A stretch of DNA of 64,000 bases from Cryobacterium gelidum (GCF_004403985.1 NZ_SOHL01000027.1:373-64372), one strand, 5' to 3'. Counted from the first letter of the stretch, positions 54,446 through 63,388 are shown. Notes: generated from the sequence alone by a model not told the origin. Made by a program: numbers and translations.

Positions 54446-55024
54446 ATGGCAGAGTCCTTGATCGAGTGGGCATCCGGTGAACACGACGACGCGTTCGGAG
54501 CAAGCTCGTTGGACGATCTCGACGGGCCGCTCACTGCAGAGCCGCCGCATCCGATCAATTGGAACCTCCTCAGCGCAGACGACGCCGAGGCCGAATGGAT
54601 CGATCTCAACCGCTGGGTGAACTGGCTGCGACGCACCTACGGACTGCTAGCATCCGTCGTACCGCCGTTCTGGCATCGGCACCCCGAACTCGTCTGGGAA
54701 CTCTCCGCTCTACACCTGCACTGGCTTGGCGCCTACGACCCCGACCAGCACGGCTCCGCCCCGCTCGGCTGGCACCGTGACTTCGCGGATGCCCGCCAAC
54801 GGCTCCGCGACTGGGTCGCGATCTCCGGCACTCGGCCGGAGCGCGACCGATCGACGCGGCAGACGGCATGGCCAGGAGAACCGCCAGCCGACACCGTCGA
54901 AGACGTGACCATCGGCGATCGCGACGAGGACTTCGTACAGTTCGTCGTGGAGGACGTTGCGAGGCGGCGCGAGGCCAAGGCGGGGTTTTGCGACCTTACC
55001 CCGCGCACTGGTTCAGCAGCCTAG
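54446..55024 (+). CDS. DUF4913-like protein of actinobacterial mobile elements
   Basis: A 192-residue protein. The central part (FWHRHPELVWELSALHLHWL, then GWHRDFADARQRLRDW) matches the pattern of DUF4913, common on actinobacterial plasmids and integrative elements. No enzymatic motif is visible. It lies seven bases after ssb in the same direction and so supports a plasmid/ICE origin of this block. Confidence 0.68.
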   Translation: MAESLIEWASGEHDDAFGASSLDDLDGPLTAEPPHPINWNLLSADDAEAEWIDLNRWVNWLRRTYGLLASVVPPFWHRHPELVWELSALHLHWLGAYDPDQHGSAPLGWHRDFADARQRLRDWVAISGTRPERDRSTRQTAWPGEPPADTVEDVTIGDRDEDFVQFVVEDVARRREAKAGFCDLTPRTGSAA

Positions 55025-55037
55025 CGTCCGACCGCGC

Positions 55038-56540
55038 TCAGCCTTCCGACACTTTAGATAATGCGCTGGCACCTCCGTGGAATGCGACGGCAGATTCGCC
55101 GAATTCTGCACTCTCCCGTGCGGCAACTTCCCGCTCGCGCGCGAAATCAATACTGCGAGCCAAAACCACGTATACGATCGCCGACGCAGTAAGACCCACA
55201 AAGAGTGCGAGGTCGGCGCCCCCAAGTAAAAGAGCAACCGGGCCGGTGTACCACGTTGTTACTACAAACGGGATCATGGCGATAATTCCCACAAGGTATG
55301 CCACGAGCCCCCGCCAACCCCATGATCCGTAGATACCATTTGGAATGAATATGTCGCGTATTGCATAGTTGCCTCGTCGAACTAAGTAATAGTCGACAAG
55401 GTTCACAGCAGTCCACGGCACGAGGACGTAAAGCAGAATGACGAGGAAGCTTCCGAAATTCGCCAGGAATTCGCCAGTACTTAAAAGCGATCCAATGTAG
55501 GCGGCAGCGGCGATAACAAGACAGCCAAGAACGCGAAGCGCGCGGGTCGGCTTTATCGGCTTGATCGAATCGACGATCGTGATGAGTTCGAGAGATGCAG
55601 CGTAGATATTGACGGTGATAACGCTAATGAGCCCCGGCAAAGCTGCGAGCAGAAGCCAGAAACCGGCCCCCGGCAAAATCATGTCCGCCGCGTCTCTGAC
55701 GCCATCTAAGGGCGAAGCTCCCGCGAAGGCCGCAGCGACGAGTGCACCCAGTGCCATGAGCCATGCCGCCCCGACAAACACCCCTCCGTAGGTGTATGTG
55801 AGTGCTTTGGCGGGGCTAGTCTGCGGCGGTAGGTAGCGGGAGTAGTCCGATACGTAGGGAGCCCAGCCAAGTGCATAGGCCGCTGCTGCACTGAATTGAA
55901 CCAAAAATGCTGTCCAGTTGAAGTCTGCGAAGGTGAATTGAGCAGGGTCGATTGGCACAACCGCTACGGCGGCGATCGTGAACAGTCCGAAAGTGACCAA
56001 AAAGAGGAGCGTCAACCATTTCTGCGTTGCGTGGATCCAGTGGTAGCCGAAGATAGCAAGAATTACGGCAAGACCGCCGATGAGCAGGTACCACAAACCG
56101 CTCGCATCCACACCGGTCGTCATCCTGATGATGTCCGCGCCGAGCATCTGGTTGAACATGTTGAATCCAACGAGACTGAAAACGACAATCGCGCAGATCA
56201 AAATGACCCCCCGGTAGCCGAATTGAGCCCGGGACTGGATCATTTGCGGGAGGCCGAGCTGTGGGCCTTGGGCCGAGTGGAATGCGGTGAAAACGGTGCC
56301 GACCGCTACTCCCAACACAATTGCCAAGAGGGAGGTCGCTAACGAGGCGCCCAGCGCGGCACCGAGCATGCCCGTCGCGAGGGTTGTGATGTTCGCATTG
56401 GACATGAACCATAAAGGGAATAGCGTCCCTGGTTTGCCGCGGCGCTCGCTTAGCGGAACCCAATCGATCGATCGCGACTCAATGCGTTCCCCGCGGGATG
56501 AACCGACGTCCGACGGAATTGTGGTGCTCACAGCGTTCAT
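55038..56540 (-). CDS. NCS1-family purine/cytosine/hydantoin-type permease
   Basis: A 500-residue transporter with twelve hydrophobic segments. Family features include the N-terminal loop after a charged head (WVPLSERRGKPGTLFPLWFM), the GPQLGLPQMIQSRAQFGYRG loop, and DYYLVRRGNYAIRDIF late in the protein. NCS1 carriers import nucleobases, hydantoins, allantoin and related N-heterocycles with protons or sodium. The ATG at 56540 follows GAGGAGCACC. Its promoter carries LysR-type boxes (56664-56691). It probably imports the substrate handled by the HisD-like enzyme and nitrilase. Confidence 0.92.
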   Translation of the reverse strand: MNAVSTTIPSDVGSSRGERIESRSIDWVPLSERRGKPGTLFPLWFMSNANITTLATGMLGAALGASLATSLLAIVLGVAVGTVFTAFHSAQGPQLGLPQMIQSRAQFGYRGVILICAIVVFSLVGFNMFNQMLGADIIRMTTGVDASGLWYLLIGGLAVILAIFGYHWIHATQKWLTLLFLVTFGLFTIAAVAVVPIDPAQFTFADFNWTAFLVQFSAAAAYALGWAPYVSDYSRYLPPQTSPAKALTYTYGGVFVGAAWLMALGALVAAAFAGASPLDGVRDAADMILPGAGFWLLLAALPGLISVITVNIYAASLELITIVDSIKPIKPTRALRVLGCLVIAAAAYIGSLLSTGEFLANFGSFLVILLYVLVPWTAVNLVDYYLVRRGNYAIRDIFIPNGIYGSWGWRGLVAYLVGIIAMIPFVVTTWYTGPVALLLGGADLALFVGLTASAIVYVVLARSIDFAREREVAARESAEFGESAVAFHGGASALSKVSEG

Positions 56541-56663
56541 TTGGTGCTCCTCAGTCGCGAAATGCGCCATGGCTGGGATAGCCGCACGCGTCACATCCAC
56601 GATCTACCTCAACGGTTGACGTAAGAGTAGTGAGGCATTAGCTATCGGTACAAGCAGGGGAGA

Positions 56664-56691
56664 GCCTATAAAACGCATAGGCAAGGCCTAT
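56664..56691. promoter_or_regulatory. LysR-type boxes upstream of the permease
   Basis: ATAGGC-AAG-GCCTAT (56677-56691) is a perfect 6-3-6 palindrome of the T-N11-A type. A third half-site GCCTAT precedes it at 56664. The core is 13 of 15 identical to the box at 57640. Confidence 0.75.
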
Positions 56692-56738
56692 TGCGACCAA
56701 ATTCAGGTCCTCAGAGTCATGGGAAGCGCCCCGATCGA

Positions 56739-57641
56739 TCAGTTGGGCGGGGAAAGCATCATGGTCGTTGCCATGATGGCCAGCTTGGCAGTAACTGGTG
56801 AGAGCGTGGCATTCTGTCGGTTGATCAGGGCAATTGTGTCGAAAATGGGCTCGGCAAAGCCCACAGTTTGGACGTTCGCAGGAAAGATCGAATGGCGCGT
56901 CACGGCCTTGGAAACGATGGTGTCACCCACGCCGCGAGAAACGAGGCCGAGTGCCGAATCTATGTTTTCGACCTCAATCAGCGGCTCCAAACGCACTCCC
57001 GCCACTTGAGCTCGGGCAGCGAGTTGCCGCCTCGTCGGATCGTTCCACCCGTAATAGGCGTCATAAAGGATAAGAGGGGCCCCATTGATAGCCTCCATTG
57101 TCATCGGAATCGCCGTGCGGCTCGGATCGGCGCTCGCCCACAGCACTTCATCTCTCATCAATGGTTTTACATCCAGATCGTGATCCGGTATGGGTAGGAC
57201 GACGAGACCAGCCTCTAATTCGCCCGATCTGACTGCCTCGGCGACCTCAAAGGAGTTTTGACCGACGAGGCGCGTTCGAACCCCTGGGTGTTCGTGATGA
57301 AAGCGTTCGGCGAGGTCTGAGAGAAAATAAAATGGCGCATTTCTTAAAACCCCGAAGGATGCTACGCCGCCTTCGATTCCGCGAAGTGCTCGCAAGGCTT
57401 CATCGGCACCATCCGCGCTCTCCACAACGCGTCTGGCCCACGGAAACAATTCCTCTCCCGCGGCTGTCAACACCAGCTTCCGACCAGTGCGTACGAATAG
57501 TGCAAGTTCGTGCTCATCCTCGAGTTTCCGAACGAGTTCGGAAACTGTGGGTTGCGTCAACCCAAGCTCTTTTGCCGTTGCAGTGAATGAACCAACAGTG
57601 CCCGCCACAAGAAATGCCCGTAGCTGCGTGATAGTCGTCAT
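56739..57641 (-). CDS. LysR-family transcriptional regulator
   Basis: A 300-residue LysR-type regulator. The N-terminal winged helix (FTATAKELGLTQPTVSELVRKLE) is followed by an effector domain with no unusual features. The ATG at 57641 is used; a TTG at 57647 is also in frame. It is divergent from the HisD-like/nitrilase operon and upstream of, and co-oriented with, the NCS1 permease. Its own start codon lies within one of the two matching palindromes, so it probably controls itself, the permease and the catabolic genes. Confidence 0.92.
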   Translation of the reverse strand: MTTITQLRAFLVAGTVGSFTATAKELGLTQPTVSELVRKLEDEHELALFVRTGRKLVLTAAGEELFPWARRVVESADGADEALRALRGIEGGVASFGVLRNAPFYFLSDLAERFHHEHPGVRTRLVGQNSFEVAEAVRSGELEAGLVVLPIPDHDLDVKPLMRDEVLWASADPSRTAIPMTMEAINGAPLILYDAYYGWNDPTRRQLAARAQVAGVRLEPLIEVENIDSALGLVSRGVGDTIVSKAVTRHSIFPANVQTVGFAEPIFDTIALINRQNATLSPVTAKLAIMATTMMLSPPN

Positions 57642-57654
57642 AGCCAAAGCCTAT
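57640..57654. promoter_or_regulatory. LysR-type box overlapping the lysR start
   Basis: ATAGCCAAAGCCTAT is almost palindromic and nearly identical to the box at 56677. It covers the lysR start codon and lies 60 bp from the HisD-like gene. Confidence 0.72.
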
Positions 57655-57692
57655 GGGAAGACAAGGAAGGTGGGTTCTTGTCCTGTACTTCG

Positions 57693-57709
57693 AGATTCTT
57701 TTAGAATCT
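57693..57709. promoter_or_regulatory. Inverted repeat AGATTCT-TTT-AGAATCT before the hisD-like gene
   Basis: A perfect 7-3-7 inverted repeat ending five bases before the start codon. It could be an operator or an RNA hairpin masking the ribosome binding site, for which I see no clear sequence. Confidence 0.5.
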
Positions 57710-57713
57710 GAGC

Positions 57714-59078
57714 ATGATCTTTTCTAAAGGCGCGTTGGAGAAATTTAATGGAGCGTTTCATCGACTGAAAGTTCCGCTGGTTGATGCGCCCGCCGCACAA
57801 CGTGATCCGTCCGTTATCGCGACAGTATCCGCGATGCTGAGTGACATCGAGCTCCGGGGTATGGACGCTGTCCGCGACTACGCCACGAAACTCGACCGCT
57901 GGGACGGCCGCGAGATCGAACTGGATCGGGCGTCGATCGAAGCGGCAGGAAATCGCCTGACCCCACAACTGCGCACCGCTATCGAACTCGGAAGTTTGCG
58001 AACGCGCTCATTTGCACGGGAACAACGGTCTCGCCTGGTCGATTTCGAAACCCGACCCATCCCCGGACTGGTAACCGGAGTGCGCTACGTGCCGGTATCC
58101 CGGGTCGGGGCTTACCTGCCAGCGGGCCGCTTCCCGCTCACCGCGAGTGCATTCATGACTATCGGAGTAGCAAAAGAGGCGGGAGTTCCGACCGTGATTG
58201 CATGCACGCCACCGCAACAGGACGGAACCGCCAACGACGCCGTTGCCTACGCGGCCTATCTTTCAGGCGTCGACCAGATGTTCGTTCTCGGAGGCGTGCA
58301 AGCCCTAGCGGCGATGGCGTTCGGATTACTCGGCGAACTACCCGTCGACATGCTCGTCGGCGCGGGTAACGCGTACGTTGCCGAGGCGAAGCGTCAGCTT
58401 TTCGGTACCGTCGCGATCGATCTGCTCGCTGGACCGTCTGAAGTCGCGGTGCTCGCAGACGAATCCGCAGATCCCGAAATCGTTGCCGCCGATTTGCTCG
58501 GGCAAGCTGAGCATGGCCCCACGTCGCCCGCTGCGCTGATCACGACTTCGGAGGAACTCGGTTTGGCGGTCATGCAGGCAATCGACCGCCAGCTCGAAAC
58601 GCTTGCGACCGCGTCTATCGCAGGGCCAGCGTGGCACAATTATGGATCCGTTACGGTGGCCAATGATCGTGACGTAGCCATCGCGCTCATGGACGACCTA
58701 GCCCCAGAGCATCTCGAAATCATCACGACCGATGACGCCTACCACCACGATCACTTGCGAAACTATGGATCGCTATTCATCGGCGAGTGGAGCACGGTTG
58801 CCTACTCGGACAAAGGGATGGCGGGCACGAACCATGTTCTTCCAACCGCGGGAGGAGCCAAGCACAGCGCCGGCCTGTCTGCCGCACGATTCGTCAAACC
58901 TCTCACATATCAGCGCGTCGAACGCGAATGCACACCGCTACTCGCGGAGGCTGTTCAAATCATTTCCGACTCCGAAGGTATGGCCGCGCACAGCGCTACG
59001 GCGACTATGCGCCTAGAGCGCTTCGAAGCCGCGCAGCACGGAATTCGTGCGGCAGACGAAGCCGTTCAATCGGTCTAG
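57714..59078 (+). CDS. Histidinol-dehydrogenase-family enzyme, probably not histidine biosynthesis
   Basis: A 454-residue zinc/NAD dehydrogenase of the HisD superfamily. GPSEVAVLADESADPE and LLGQAEHGPTS provide the Gln/His metal ligands, and AYSDKGMAGTNHVLPTAGGA is closer to HpsN-like sulfopropanediol dehydrogenases than to classical HisD. No other his gene is near. It is followed after ten bases by a nitrilase and controlled by the adjacent LysR protein. It may oxidise an amino- or sulfo-alcohol taken up by the NCS1 permease; the real substrate is unknown. Confidence 0.85.
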   Translation: MIFSKGALEKFNGAFHRLKVPLVDAPAAQRDPSVIATVSAMLSDIELRGMDAVRDYATKLDRWDGREIELDRASIEAAGNRLTPQLRTAIELGSLRTRSFAREQRSRLVDFETRPIPGLVTGVRYVPVSRVGAYLPAGRFPLTASAFMTIGVAKEAGVPTVIACTPPQQDGTANDAVAYAAYLSGVDQMFVLGGVQALAAMAFGLLGELPVDMLVGAGNAYVAEAKRQLFGTVAIDLLAGPSEVAVLADESADPEIVAADLLGQAEHGPTSPAALITTSEELGLAVMQAIDRQLETLATASIAGPAWHNYGSVTVANDRDVAIALMDDLAPEHLEIITTDDAYHHDHLRNYGSLFIGEWSTVAYSDKGMAGTNHVLPTAGGAKHSAGLSAARFVKPLTYQRVERECTPLLAEAVQIISDSEGMAAHSATATMRLERFEAAQHGIRAADEAVQSV

Positions 59079-59088
59079 GGAGCCCGTC

Positions 59089-59916
59089 ATGGACGCTCCT
59101 AATACGCAGGTCGCAACCGACCGCACCACTCGGGTGCGGTGCCATGAACTCGCGCCAATAGCTGGGGACTTTCTTGCGAACGTGGCAATCATTGAGGCTG
59201 CCATCCTCGATGCGCAGCACTCGGGAGTGCAATTACTGGTCTTGCCTGAGCTAGCCACCAGTGGCTATTACCTCACAGCGGATGAAGCTAGAGCGTGTGC
59301 CATTTCAGCAGACGCGGCCCTGTTCAATTGCTGGGCCAGGATGCTGTCGCGCGACGCGGTCATAGTTGTCGGATTCGTAGAAAAGGACGGCACGGCCCTC
59401 TATAACAGTGTCGCCGTTCTTACGGAGGCCGGCCCCCTGGCCGTCTATCGAAAGACCCATCTCTGGGATTCGGAGGTCGATCTATTCGTTGCTGGAACTG
59501 ATCCTGCCCCGGTCGTGGATACCCCGCTGGGAAAACTGGGCATACTCATTTGTTACGATCTTGAGTTTCCCGAAATGCCGCGAAACCTCGCCCTACGGGG
59601 CGCAGAGATCATTGCGGTACCCACCAACTGGCCCTTAGTGCCGCGCCCTAGCGGAGAACATCCACCCGAAGTTCTACAAGCAATGGCCGCCGCGCGATCC
59701 TCGAGCGTAGCCATAGTCTGCTGCGACCGCAGCGGCGTGGAGCGCGGTAACGAGTGGACTCAGGGAACGGCGATCGTCGGACCCGATGGTTGGCGTCTCG
59801 GGTCTAAAAGCGAGAATGGCGTTCTGGAAGCGAGCCTCACGATTGGCGCCATGCGTACGCAGATTGGACCGCGCAATAACGTTATGACGGATCGACGTCC
59901 CGAACTCTACTTCTGA
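59089..59916 (+). CDS. Carbon-nitrogen hydrolase (nitrilase superfamily)
   Basis: A 275-residue amidase-type hydrolase. The catalytic triad is visible: Glu54 (LPELATSGY), Lys122 (YRKTHLW) and Cys155 (LICYDLEFPE). It hydrolyses an amide, N-carbamoyl or nitrile bond. The ATG at 59089 follows GGGAG. It lies ten bases downstream of the HisD-like gene, so the two probably act in sequence on a nitrogen compound. Confidence 0.9.
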   Translation: MDAPNTQVATDRTTRVRCHELAPIAGDFLANVAIIEAAILDAQHSGVQLLVLPELATSGYYLTADEARACAISADAALFNCWARMLSRDAVIVVGFVEKDGTALYNSVAVLTEAGPLAVYRKTHLWDSEVDLFVAGTDPAPVVDTPLGKLGILICYDLEFPEMPRNLALRGAEIIAVPTNWPLVPRPSGEHPPEVLQAMAAARSSSVAIVCCDRSGVERGNEWTQGTAIVGPDGWRLGSKSENGVLEASLTIGAMRTQIGPRNNVMTDRRPELYF

Positions 59917-60003
59917 CCCGACCGTAACACTAGGGTTACACCACTGGCGGTCGACCTAACACCTTCTGGTTTGGGCGGCTAACGGACGTGCCCCAGTGGT
60001 CTG

Positions 60004-60372
60004 CTAGGTGCCGGAGACTCCTGCGGGACTCTGCGTCGGCGTGTTCACGGAACGCGGCTGACAAAGCAAGACAATCAGAATGATTGCTCCGACAAAAGGG
60101 ATGAGAGCAAGAAAGAGAAAACGCCACGAGTACCCTGCATCACGCAGCCGGCGGACTCCGACGGCGAGGGACGGGAGCAATACGGCCAATCCCCAAAGTG
60201 TCTGCAGTACCCCGATATCTTGTCGACCACTGATCGCGATATCGATGCCACCGAGGACGACCGAGATGAGGACGTTGAACAAAGTCCACCACCAGTACTC
60301 GGAACGGCTAGCAACCCCACCAAACTTCGCGTATTTCCTGAACACCGATGAAATAGTTTGGCCGAAAGACAT
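60004..60372 (-). CDS. DUF805 membrane protein
   Basis: A 122-residue membrane protein with the DUF805 pattern: VFRKYAKFGGVASRSEYWWW, then a helix, LLPSLAVGVRRLRDAGYSW, and a last helix LFLALIPFVGAIILIVLL. The function of this family is unknown, although it is common in bacteria and in phage-derived regions. The ATG at 60372 follows AGGAACATGCG. It lies next to the integrase. Confidence 0.85.
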   Translation of the reverse strand: MSFGQTISSVFRKYAKFGGVASRSEYWWWTLFNVLISVVLGGIDIAISGRQDIGVLQTLWGLAVLLPSLAVGVRRLRDAGYSWRFLFLALIPFVGAIILIVLLCQPRSVNTPTQSPAGVSGT

Positions 60373-60553
60373 CGCATGTTCCTGACGTGAGGCTTTTGAG
60401 AGCCAATACAGACTCAAGGTCTGGTCAGAGCCTACCGATGATTGTGGGGCATCCATTCAGCGGTTTGGCCCGGGCAGAACCGCACCTCGATGGTTGTTCT
60501 TAGCGGTTAGGTGGGTGGCGCCAGCCGCTGCATCACCTCCGCCGGCTCCGACT

Positions 60554-61698
60554 TCACGGTACGGTACGGTCAGGCTCCGCATAGTGCGCCTTCGTCGTCG
60601 ACGTTGACGTGTGCCCGTGCATGTCGGCCGCAGCCTGCATTCCGAGCTCGTTGGCGAGCAGAGTCGCCCCGGTGCGTCGAAACGAGTGCGGAGTGATGTC
60701 CATCCCTCGAGGCCAGCATTTCGGAGTATCCTACGGAACGTGCGCCGAACGTTGTACGGCGTGAGCGGACTGCCGACCCTGGAGTAGAACAGCAGATGCT
60801 CCGCATCCTTCGGGTCGAGCAGCGCCAAGCGCTGACGAATCACGTCGGCCGCGAACGGCGGAATGCCAATGACCCGGTTCGATTCATGGGTCTTGGGGTG
60901 CTCCTGACGGTGAACCCCGGCTTTGTTGTGCACGACGAGGGTCCCGCCGATGTTCACCCGTGGCGGGTTGGCATTCAAATCGATGTCGCACTGCCGGAGT
61001 GCCAGCACCTCGCCAATGCGCGTCGCCGTGCCGAGCATCACCTCGATGACGTCTCGCACCTGGCCGTCTGACTGCGGCCCCATCCTGCCCACTTCAGTGC
61101 GCCACTCTCGGGCGGCGAGCCGGATGGCTGCGATCTGATCGCTCGTGAGCGCCTTCGGCGTGTGCGGGGGCCTCTTCACGCGCGACGTTTCCTCCATAGG
61201 ATTTCGCGGAATGATCTCCCGCCGCGTTGCGAACGCCAGAATCATGCCGAGGATTGTTCGAGAGTGCTTCGCTCGCGTAAACGACTGCGCGCGCTGCTGC
61301 CTGAGGAAGAGCTCGATACGACCGACGGTAACCCCGCGAATCGTGAAGTTCTCGAAGTAGGGCAAGACCAGCACGCGCACCTGGCGCTGGTACGTATCTT
61401 TCGTTCCTTGAGCGCGGTCGACATCGAGCATCACATCCTCCAGCCATGCCTCCGCGAGCAGCAGAAACGGTGAGCTCGCGGTGAGCGAGTCGCCACTGCC
61501 GCCGGCTCGCAGGCGGGCCGCTCGTTCTGCCTTGAGCGATGCCTGCGCCGCGTTGCGACTCGGGCCGGTCGCCGTCACCCTCCGCGTTTGACCATCCCAG
61601 TCGTGGAAGCGAGTAATCGCGCGGAAGATCCCCGGACCGACCTGTTGAGTCGTGATGGCACCGAACGTGCTGACTGGCAGTCGGGGTCGCCCGGCCAT
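60554..61698 (-). pseudogene. int: Tyrosine recombinase/integrase, frameshifted
   Basis: The integrase of the island. From the ATG at 61698 (overlapping the xis stop as TGATG) the frame encodes an Arm-binding N-terminus, a core-binding domain (LLAEAWLEDVMLDVDRAQGT) and the catalytic arginine (MLGTATRIGEVLALRQ). At the GGG run 60704-60706 the frame is lost. Adding one base restores DITPHSFRRTGATLLANE (HxxR) and MHGHTSTSTTKAHYAEPD (His and Tyr) to a stop at 60554. As read, the protein instead runs in the wrong frame to 60457 and lacks HxxR and Tyr. It would be inactive unless this is a sequencing error. Confidence 0.9.
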
Positions 61699-61934
61699 CA
61701 GCGTTTGGCCTCGTGGTCGACGACGGGTGTCTCTGGCTCGTGAAGCCCGTCGAGCCATCGCACCACGTCGGAAACGCGGAAGCGGATCTCCCGGCCGACT
61801 CGAATGCCCGAGGGACCACGTCCGTCTGTACGCAGGTCGTAGATCGCCTGCGTCTGCACGCCGAGGTACTCGGCGAGCTCGCTTGTCGTTAAAACCGGCT
61901 CGAGGCCGAGCCCGAATTGTCGTTCGCTGTCCAT
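61698..61934 (-). CDS. xis: Excisionase-like HTH protein (right copy)
   Basis: A 78-residue DNA-binding protein: LTTSELAEYLGVQTQAIYD, then GPSGIRVGREIRFRVSDVVR. It is closely related to the copy at 4212-4460. It is placed between the att repeat and the integrase and translationally coupled to the latter, the normal arrangement for a recombination directionality factor. The ATG at 61934 matches the start of the other copy; an in-frame upstream extension (TTG at 62078) is also conserved between the two. Confidence 0.85.
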   Translation of the reverse strand: MDSERQFGLGLEPVLTTSELAEYLGVQTQAIYDLRTDGRGPSGIRVGREIRFRVSDVVRWLDGLHEPETPVVDHEAKR

Positions 61935-62103
61935 AACTCGTAGGTAAGCGAGCTCATTCCAGATGACTCGAACCGGGTCGTGCACCTTCTTTACGAGCGG
62001 CCAGAGATGGCGCATAGTTTTGAATAAAAGACCAATAAACGGATAGTGCATCAAGTCTTGCCCTTTCGGTGCAGACAAGAAACCTTGATCAGATCCAAAT
62101 TAC

Positions 62104-62139
62104 AGTAGGGCGGCCGGGACTTGAACCCGGGACCGACGG
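62104..62139 (-). repeat. attR: Right att site (tRNA 3'-end-like direct repeat)
   Basis: The sequence is identical over 35-36 bp to 4630-4665. On the minus strand it forms a T-arm and acceptor strand; the DNA beyond it does not complete a tRNA. About 70 bp on the excisionase side is also roughly 85-90% alike between both copies. Confidence 0.85.
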
Positions 62140-62593
62140 ATTACACCAAGCGCTCCTGAGTCGCTCGCTCGGTGATAATGAAACATCGATTGATCTCGAC
62201 GAACTTCGGTCGGACCAGGTTTTCATCGTTGCAGATGCGCTGAAAGGTTGAATCTATCCTAGACCGAGTTCGTGCTACCTCGATGGAATAAACGGACAAT
62301 AAAATAGCGCGCATCAAGTCGAGGCCCAGCCGGTTCTCGCACCCGCCTTGAAACGCACCTTCGAAGTCGAGGGCTCTTTGCAAAACCCTCCAGGGCACGG
62401 AACTCAGGCATCTACGAAATGCGTATTCCTCCGCCTGTGGGCACTTTTTCCTCTACGTCGCTTTTTTGGCCCGGAAACAGCGACGAACATGGTTCCTGCC
62501 CTGCTTCAAATGCGCAGACACTAATTGGCATAATTGTTGGCCGCGGTGCCATTCGAACAGTCTCTGGGCAGCTTCAGACGTGCACCCCGCAGT
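62140..62593. other. Beginning of the neighbouring element, no gene recognised
   Basis: About 450 bp to the right of the att site. A short stretch (TTGATCTCGAC) resembles the corresponding flank at 4714. No gene, repeat or tRNA body was seen. Confidence 0.4.
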
Positions 62594-63388
62594 CTAGTTT
62601 TCGTCCTTTGCCGCGTAAATTTCGGCCGTAAGCCCGCGCATTCCGGCACGCATCTCCATCAACAATTCCTGCCGGTTTCGGTCTCCTACTTCGTCGAGAA
62701 GGTACCGAATTTTGTCGCCCTGGGCGCGCCGATCTTCATTGTCTTGCAGGGCGTCGCTTAGTCCAATCGCGTCGACCTCTCTTCCTAGGGCTTCGGACAG
62801 ATTTACGCGCACGATGTGCGCCGCTCCAGAACATTTGGTGCACCACGGCCGGTCGATGGCATCGAGGATTGTCAGCGGCTCGCCGTAGAGGTAGACGCCG
62901 ACCTCGACGTAGCTGTTCGGCCTGAAAATCGGGGTAGCGCGGACTGCATTGCAGGCAGACGATGCGCCCCAATGCTTCGTCCGCCCAGTACCTCCGGACG
63001 AATCGACGATGGCGGGGTTCGGGCGAAGGACGCAGGCGATCATCGGGTCACCATAAATATCGGGGAGAATCGCGTGGAGCGACAGCGCTCCCTGCCTACA
63101 GAATTGGCAATATCCAGTCCTCTTCAGAGTTTCGGCCAGTTCAACCGAAACGGCGAGGTCCTCGACCGATGGCGCGTCGACAGACGTCAAGATTGCCCAC
63201 TCGCCCGAACCGGTTTTGTGCGGTGGGTCCTGTGCAACGAAACCGGTGCCATACGGGCTGGACCGTAGCCAAGTGCGGTCGGCCGAGTTCCATCGCAAGC
63301 TCACCCCGGCCCCGTGGTCACCGTAAAGGACGACAGCGAACATTTCAGACAGTATGCCGGGCACCGCCGACGGGAGGATTTCTGACAT
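62594..63388 (-). CDS. Hypothetical protein with two CxxC motifs
   Basis: A 264-residue protein (from ATG 63388) of unknown family. It has two cysteine pairs, GYCQFCRQG near residue 105 and WCTKCSGAAH near 185, which could form one zinc site. The C-terminal 60 residues are charged and helical. The ATG at 63388 is chosen because the sequence before it is low in protein-like character. It is downstream of the JetD-like gene on the same strand and could belong to the same defence locus. Confidence 0.6.
   Translation of the reverse strand: MSEILPSAVPGILSEMFAVVLYGDHGAGVSLRWNSADRTWLRSSPYGTGFVAQDPPHKTGSGEWAILTSVDAPSVEDLAVSVELAETLKRTGYCQFCRQGALSLHAILPDIYGDPMIACVLRPNPAIVDSSGGTGRTKHWGASSACNAVRATPIFRPNSYVEVGVYLYGEPLTILDAIDRPWCTKCSGAAHIVRVNLSEALGREVDAIGLSDALQDNEDRRAQGDKIRYLLDEVGDRNRQELLMEMRAGMRGLTAEIYAAKDEN

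Larger units (their letters stand above)
4630..62139. mobile_element. Composite integrated element (genomic island) bounded by att repeats
   Basis: The 57.5 kb between the two tRNA-3'-end-like repeats carries an integrase/excisionase module at its right end and cargo modules with unrelated functions. It also holds an integrase fossil at 45.7 kb and a block of plasmid-like genes at 52-55 kb. No complete conjugation or replication machinery is visible, so it now looks like a genomic island with a damaged integrase and not an autonomous ICE. Confidence 0.8.

Noticed and set aside
62104-62185. Complete tRNA gene at the right repeat
   Set aside because: GAGCGCTTGG-like sequence suggested a D-arm/anticodon region, but no anticodon stem partner for TCCGT and no acceptor 5' strand could be found.
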